Of a stretch of DNA of 64,000 nucleotides, positions 60,501-64,000 are shown one piece after another (position 1 is the first letter of the stretch; each line of letters starts with the position of its first letter). Origin of the DNA: Diprion similis (lineage: Eukaryota > Arthropoda > Insecta > Hymenoptera > Diprionidae); contig NC_060108.1 in assembly GCF_021155765.1 (NCBI RefSeq), positions 18,625,025 through 18,689,024 on the forward strand. Direction: 5' to 3'. The notes under the pieces were generated by a model. The model ran no database searches, was not told the origin of the DNA, and was given only the letters and a program-made list of their open reading frames with translations. A program made the position numbers and the translations under genes.

Positions 60501-62659
60501 TGGAACAGCAAAAAACAGCGCTAGCGGAGGTTAACCGTAGAAAACACGAGCTTGAATTGGAGAAGGAGCTACTTGCTTCAGAAGTTGAAACGAATAACAG
60601 AATCCGTCAAATACAATTTGAGGAAGGAAAATTGAACATTTCTCCATATCGATCAAATTTTCTGCAAGAATTGGAAGATGTATTGAACGAGACGACCGCG
60701 GATGTAGAAATGGCGTTAAATATGAATATTGACAGTGAAGAAACAAACTCTAGGGCAGTAAATCTTCGAGAAATGCAATTGCTCGTCAAGGAGGCTTCCG
60801 AAAGGTGTAGAGAAGTTGGAATTAATTATGTAAGTGAAAAGTGTTCAATATTACGCTAATTTCATTAGTGAACTCAATTTTCACAGTAACATTTTATATT
60901 GCGTCTTATAAATACACATGCACAACACACATACAAGTGGCTCGTTGGTCTAGGGGTATGATTCTCGCTTAGGGTGCGAGAGGTCCCGGGTTCAAATCCC
61001 GGACGAGCCCATTTTTTTTAATCTTCGTTTTCAAATATAATCAATTAGTGAAGCAATATAGATATCATATTATTGTTAGTATTAATAACGATAACAATAA
61101 TAATAATCATAACCAACACCTGCCGTACCAGAGGTGTATGTTCCCATGAGTCATTAGGCTTGTGCGGGGTAAGGGGAGGGATTGATTAGTGACCAATTTT
61201 ATGGGTGTTTCCATGAGTCATTAGGCCTGTGCAGGGTACGGGAGGGGATTGATTAGTGACCATTGTTATGGGTGTGCAATCGGCTTAAGATGTTCAATAG
61301 AAACACCCACATGCGTACAAGGGGCAAAGAAAACTACAGAAAACCTTGCTTAGATGCAGCCGAACAGAGTTTGAATCTCAGGTCGCCTATTCGGCGCTTG
61401 AACGATGAGGTTACAATTTTTGCGAGCTGTTGATCAAGTCCTCATCAACACGCTGGGGATTTGAACTCAAGTCCTGTCATTACTCAGTCTTGCATGCTAC
61501 GCTTCTACGGTTTGTTGAAGCAGACGGGAATAAAAACCTATTTTTCATGTATGCTGCGGCATGCAACAAACATACTTTCTCAAACTTATAACTGTAAAGC
61601 CGTGAAAGGCCAAGTGTTACATAATATGAACGGGAGGGGGGGTAGATGGAGAAATAAGAACCAAGATAACAGCAGGCAAAAGACGTTAATATGTAATTAT
61701 ATTATTAGCTCAGTGGTGAAGAAGTAGTGGAGTATTTTTGAACTTCGCTTTCTCTTGATTAATGCTGAGAATTAAATAACTTTTTTTTAATAAAAATTTA
61801 ATTTGGAGGCGCCGGGTATCGATCCCGGTACCTCTCACATGCTAAGCGAGCGCTCTACCATCTGAGCTACGCCCCCAGTTAAGATTGAGTATGAGTTGAT
61901 TCACATTCTTTGCATGACACACGAAACAAGTTATTCACTTATCAAACATAGTAATATAAAAATTTGTTACGTATGACCACAACGAAGTGTAATGTGTATT
62001 CAGTGAGATTATATATTTTTGCAGATAACAGAACACCTGAATGAGAGTATACATCAAATATCTATGGATGCTTCGACAGCTGAGTTAACAATGGAAAACT
62101 TGACCTTACACCCTACCAAGAAGAAAAATTATGACCATGTTAGGAAATACGTTAGACAGATGGAGGAAGCAGCGAAAAATCTTAGTAATCTCTGTAACCA
62201 GCAAGAAATTCAAGAAATAAGTGACGAAGTAACAAAGTCTATCGACAAAGTACAAGATATTATTGTCAGTATTAAAGAAACCTTGGCAAGTAGTCGCAAC
62301 AATGAAAGTAACGCTTCAAACGCAAGCGAAAATGATACCGTGATTGAGAACCCTAGTATCATGAAAGCGGAATACGATATGGAACGCAAATATTTCCCTG
62401 ATGAGAATATGTCGCCATCTAAGTCCAACTTGAAAAATACGTGTCCATTCCTTCGCAGCGGCATTACACCAAAATCAGTAAGATTTGACTTTGATTAAGG
62501 TATAACTTTACTAATTGAACAATTCTCACCTAGAGTGTAGCGGCTACAAGAATGAAATTTGAAGCATTGACCAACAGAAGTGGTAATATCGGTTTTCGTG
62601 AGGTGAGAAATATCCCAAATGTGTCTAGAAAAGAAACAGTCACCCAAAAAAGACGTTGA
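41711..62659 (+). CDS. Klp38B: Mitotic kinesin-3, KIF14/Klp38B (nebbish) family
   Basis: Plus-end motor needed for spindle function and cytokinesis. Exons: 41711-41814, 41899-42378, 42443-42980, 43090-43317, 43936-44064, 57849-58009, 58323-58526, 58820-59122, 59964-60036, 60124-60293, 60367-60829 and 62025 onward. The N-terminal ~180 residues are basic and Ser-rich. The motor domain (about 182-546) shows GQTGSGKS (P-loop), SSRSHS (switch I) and DLAGSE (switch II). The neck [17 protein letters not shown] is KIF14-like. A forkhead-associated domain (about 670-790, GSVRIGR, then [15 protein letters not shown]) and coiled coils follow. Two 3' ends are possible: read-through to a stop at 62498 (1108 residues), or splicing 62477 to 62534 with a stop at 62659, adding 41 basic residues. 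Both keep frame; I give the longer span. Intron 44065-57848 contains two antisense genes, and intron 60830-62024 two tRNAs. Confidence 0.93.
43755..43776. repeat. T22 homopolymer run
   Basis: Uninterrupted run of about 22 T in the kinesin intron between 43317 and 43936; length may be unreliable in the assembly. Confidence 0.9.
44919..45340 (-). CDS. Metallothionein-like Cys-cluster protein (nested, antisense)
   Basis: Two-exon gene reading leftwards: 45340-45283 and 45064-44919, 204 nt, 67 residues. The start is in strong context (ATAAAAATGG) with an in-frame stop upstream. The 218-bp intron is GT-AG with a T-rich tract, and the split codon G/AC keeps frame. Residues 1-30 are Cys-free and basic ([20 protein letters not shown]...). 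Residues 31-47 are [17 protein letters not shown]: six Cys as CxxCxxxCxxCxxxCxC, with the CGxDCKC motif of insect metallothioneins. A 20-residue Tyr/Arg-rich tail follows. Typical metallothioneins have more Cys and no such tails, so it could be a divergent metallothionein or another metal-binding peptide. The promoter supports metal control: a TATA box and three metal-response elements lie upstream. It is nested in an intron of the opposite-strand kinesin gene. Confidence 0.62.
45159..45176. repeat. A18 homopolymer run
   Basis: Lies in the intron of the metallothionein-like gene, where on the coding (minus) strand it is a T-tract. Confidence 0.85.
45444..45449 (-). promoter_or_regulatory. TATA box of the metallothionein-like gene
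   Basis: TATAAA on the minus strand (CTATAAAGTC), 104 bp upstream of the start codon, which would put transcription start near 45415. A metal-response element lies 26 bp further upstream. Confidence 0.55.
45475..45484 (+). promoter_or_regulatory. Metal-response element 1
   Basis: TGCACACGGC, a perfect match to the MTF-1 site core TGCRCNCGGC, preceded by CTTT as in many metallothionein promoters. Confidence 0.6.
45712..45721 (-). promoter_or_regulatory. Metal-response element 2
   Basis: TGCGCGCGGC on the minus strand, a perfect match to TGCRCNCGGC, flanked by TT-AC as in the other two copies: TTGCRCRCGGCAC. Confidence 0.6.
45743..45752 (-). promoter_or_regulatory. Metal-response element 3
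   Basis: TGCGCACGGC on the minus strand, a perfect match to TGCRCNCGGC. It overlaps the inverted repeat CCGTGCG/CGCACGG at 45744-45760. Confidence 0.6.
45780..45787. promoter_or_regulatory. CRE/ATF palindrome
   Basis: TGACGTCA, a perfect CRE, followed by CGTCA. It sits 28 bp beyond metal-response element 3 and probably belongs to the same control region. Confidence 0.45.
48075..48104. repeat. Tandem pentamer (CTTTA)n
   Basis: About five head-to-tail CTTTA units in the large kinesin intron, probably within the 3' region of the antisense gene ending at 48751. Confidence 0.8.
48385..48406. repeat. A22 homopolymer run
   Basis: Run of about 22 A in the large kinesin intron, 345 bp beyond the stop codon of the antisense acidic-protein gene. 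Confidence 0.85.
48751..55295 (-). CDS. Uncharacterised acidic protein, nested antisense gene
   Basis: Family not recognised. Two exons read leftwards, 55295-55193 and 49100-48751, with a 6.1-kb intron (donor TACG/GTATGT, acceptor TCATTTTCAG/GG). The lengths sum to 453 nt and the split codon G/GG keeps frame, giving 150 residues. The first exon encodes [20 protein letters not shown] and then an aromatic, charged stretch ending NKDYFNYG. The second begins basic ([16 protein letters not shown]) and has one [11 protein letters not shown] knuckle. It continues into a long Glu run and a Lys/Glu/Ser-rich tail. Such composition is typical of disordered nuclear proteins, but function cannot be read from it. 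Extra exons inside the long intron cannot be excluded. A CpG-rich block at 55300-56000 lies directly upstream and may be its promoter. Confidence 0.55.
50083..50099. repeat. C17 homopolymer run
   Basis: Run of about 17 C, unusual in this AT-rich DNA and prone to length error in sequencing. Confidence 0.85.
54897..54917. repeat. A21 homopolymer run
   Basis: Run of about 21 A in the intron of the antisense acidic-protein gene. Confidence 0.85.
57498..57523. repeat. (TA)n microsatellite
   Basis: Thirteen or so TA units near the 3' end of the large kinesin intron. A similar tract lies at 1119-1148 in a Piezo intron. Confidence 0.9.
60939..61010 (+). tRNA. tRNA-Pro (anticodon AGG)
   Basis: 72-nt cloverleaf: acceptor GGCTCGT pairs with ACGAGCC, the discriminator is C, the anticodon AGG is at 60971-60973, and the T arm GGTTCAAATCC provides the B box. 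A TTTTTTTT Pol III terminator follows almost at once. It has no encoded CCA, as expected for a nuclear gene. It lies in the intron 60830-62024 of the kinesin gene, in the same orientation. Confidence 0.96.
61141..61275. repeat. Direct tandem duplication, ~67-bp unit
   Basis: Two adjacent copies (about 61141-61208 and 61209-61275) share CCATGAGTCATTAGG, GATTGATTAGTGACC and TATGGGTGT with a handful of substitutions. They lie between the two tRNA genes; no coding role seen. Confidence 0.85.
61804..61876 (-). tRNA. tRNA-Ala (anticodon AGC)
   Basis: 73-nt cloverleaf on the minus strand: acceptor GGGGGCG pairs with CGCCTCC, the discriminator is A, GTAGCTCAGATGGTAGAGC forms the D arm/A box, and the anticodon AGC is at 61841-61843. 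The T arm contains GGGATCGATACCC. TTTTT follows on the minus strand as terminator. It lies in the same kinesin intron as the tRNA-Pro but points the other way. Confidence 0.96.
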
Positions 62660-63634
62660 AGGTTAGCGAACCTGCTGATAAACCCTGATGCTCAGTATTT
62701 ATCAGCAGTCATGTTCACTACTTTAAAAAAAGAATATGTACAATTAAGATTTTATTGTGTCCTCACAATGCCTCTGAAGAAGCTCAGTAGTGAGATTGAC
62801 TGTTATTATTTAACTAAGATTTTAGAGTTGCTAAATTAATCGAGGATTTTATATATTCAAGTACATGTGTACAGGTGTGATATATTTCAATAATATAAAG
62901 TCAAAATAAATATTAGCATTGATGCGTTGAAACGGGTGTCGAAAATTTTAGAGTCAAGATGGTATTACACGATTGAAATAACATCAACGCTATGAGTGAT
63001 TTCTGAATTTTTTTAATATTAACATCAAAAAAGAAATTCGCACTGAGCTGTGATTACTTAAGACTTACATTACATAATGATTAATTACTTTAATATTCAT
63101 AATTAAAGACAAGCGCGAGAAGTATGGCAGTGAAAAAATTCATTGTATTTTATAACATCCAGTGCCATAAACGTTTTTAACGTATCATATTAGTCAGTGT
63201 TGATATCTAAGAGAATGTTTTTTTAAGAGTACAGAATAATATATTTGTAAGCGATTTTTCTACATTTCTAATAAATTCGCTGTAAAACACAAGCCAGTAA
63301 TTGTGATTAAACGTGCAATTAAATCTTGGTATGAAACAGTTCCCGTTTGTTATGTGTATACAATGAAGCAGAGAAACCTATAAAATAATCAGATCGCATT
63401 TTTTTTCTTTTTATCAAATGCATAAACAAATAATTGCAAATCTTACATCCAATTGAATTTAACTGATTTTGTAATGTATGTTCACATGTCTTGGAATGGA
63501 TAACGTTATATTATTAGAGTTTACAATCAGGTGTAATTGAAAAAATGAAAAATACATCTATTTATTCAAAGTTTCTCTGCTTCGTGCACACAAATACAAA
63601 TTTCACATGCAAAAATTCAATTTAATTTTTGAGC
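62660..63634. other. Intergenic between convergent kinesin and PYROXD1 genes
   Basis: AT-rich non-coding DNA with a plus-strand AATAAA at 62905-62910 suited to end the kinesin transcript. On the minus strand AATAAA at 63561-63566, 69 nt past the PYROXD1 stop, is suited to end that one. Confidence 0.6.
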
Positions 63635-64000
63635 TCAATCAAAATAATCTTCCACATCTATGTCAGGGTTTAACAAGTCTTCTCCATAAACAGTTAAATC
63701 GAGTTGATTCAAGATCAGGTTTTCGCACATTTCTTCCAAGTCGGTTTCTCCAATGAGGACAGCTCCCATTAATTTACCATCTTTCAATATTAACTTGATG
63801 TACTCTACATTCTTTGTCATTCGTAATAATATTTCGTAACTGCCATTCAATTTTTGCCCATTGTAAAGCCCTAGTAGGACAACTTTGAACCCAAAAAATT
63901 TTGTCACATGTGTGAAAAGTTCAAAACAAAAGTCTTGGTAAAAATCTTCACCCTTTAAATCACAAGCCATAGACTTAGCAGCATACCGACCCATTTGCAA
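63635..64000 (-). CDS. Pyroxd1: PYROXD1, C-terminal part (gene continues beyond the window)
   Basis: The last 121 codons of pyridine nucleotide-disulphide oxidoreductase domain-containing protein 1, a flavin-dependent nuclear/cytoplasmic oxidoreductase that protects the tRNA ligase complex from oxidation in animals. The frame is open to the window edge without a start, so this is the 3' end of the gene. The fragment opens [11 protein letters not shown] and contains [19 protein letters not shown], then [12 protein letters not shown], then [10 protein letters not shown]. It ends [17 protein letters not shown], near-identical in layout to the vertebrate C-terminus. This is the post-FAD-domain region specific to PYROXD1 rather than generic reductases. 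A poly(A) signal lies 69 nt downstream. Confidence 0.95.
   Translation of the reverse strand: MQMGRYAAKSMACDLKGEDFYQDFCFELFTHVTKFFGFKVVLLGLYNGQKLNGSYEILLRMTKNVEYIKLILKDGKLMGAVLIGETDLEEMCENLILNQLDLTVYGEDLLNPDIDVEDYFD

Noticed and set aside
1-64000. Mobile elements, viral remnants or CRISPR-like arrays.
   Set aside because: I saw no transposase, reverse transcriptase or integrase motifs, no long terminal repeats and no spaced repeat array; only simple repeats and the 67-bp duplication.

Overview
The window is a gene-dense, AT-rich stretch of an animal nuclear genome, almost certainly an insect. Its genes have many short GT-AG introns, two nuclear tRNAs and insect-type orthologues (Piezo, Ajuba, Catsup, the KIF14/Klp38B kinesin). 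The compact introns and frequent TA, T-run and TACA-type simple repeats would fit a hymenopteran, but that is an inference. I rebuilt gene models by joining exons by eye. In every model the exon lengths sum to a multiple of three and every junction keeps frame.

Layout, left to right. 1-14642 (+): all but the N-terminus of the mechanosensitive channel Piezo in 37 exons. 16572-19527 (+): an Ajuba/LIMD1-type three-LIM protein. 21184-22263 (-): a FAM210A-like mitochondrial DUF1279 protein, head-to-head with 22926-25615 (+), the mRNA cap guanine-N7 methyltransferase. 26775-33243 (+): DNA topoisomerase I. 34474-34997 (+): a tentative 64-residue two-helix membrane protein. 35106-36247 (-): ATP synthase subunit d, head-to-head with 36716-38108 (+), TTC19. 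39426-40891 (-): the ZIP7/Catsup zinc transporter, head-to-head with 41711-62659 (+), a KIF14/Klp38B mitotic kinesin. 63635-64000 (-): the C-terminus of PYROXD1.

The most unusual region is the 13.8-kb intron that splits the kinesin motor domain (44065-57848). It hosts two antisense genes. One (44919-45340) is a two-exon gene for a 67-residue protein with a metallothionein-type cluster, CxxCxxxCxxCxxxCxC. It has a TATA box and three perfect copies of the metal-response-element core TGCRCNCGGC just upstream. The other (48751-55295) is a two-exon gene for a 150-residue acidic protein of unknown family. The last long kinesin intron holds a tRNA-Pro(AGG) and an oppositely oriented tRNA-Ala(AGC), with a 67-bp tandem duplication and tRNA-like debris between them.

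Themes: three divergent gene pairs share short promoters, several genes are mitochondrial (FAM210A-like, ATP synthase d, TTC19), and a zinc transporter lies 4 kb from the metallothionein-like gene. Functions are assigned by recognising conserved families; no search was run.
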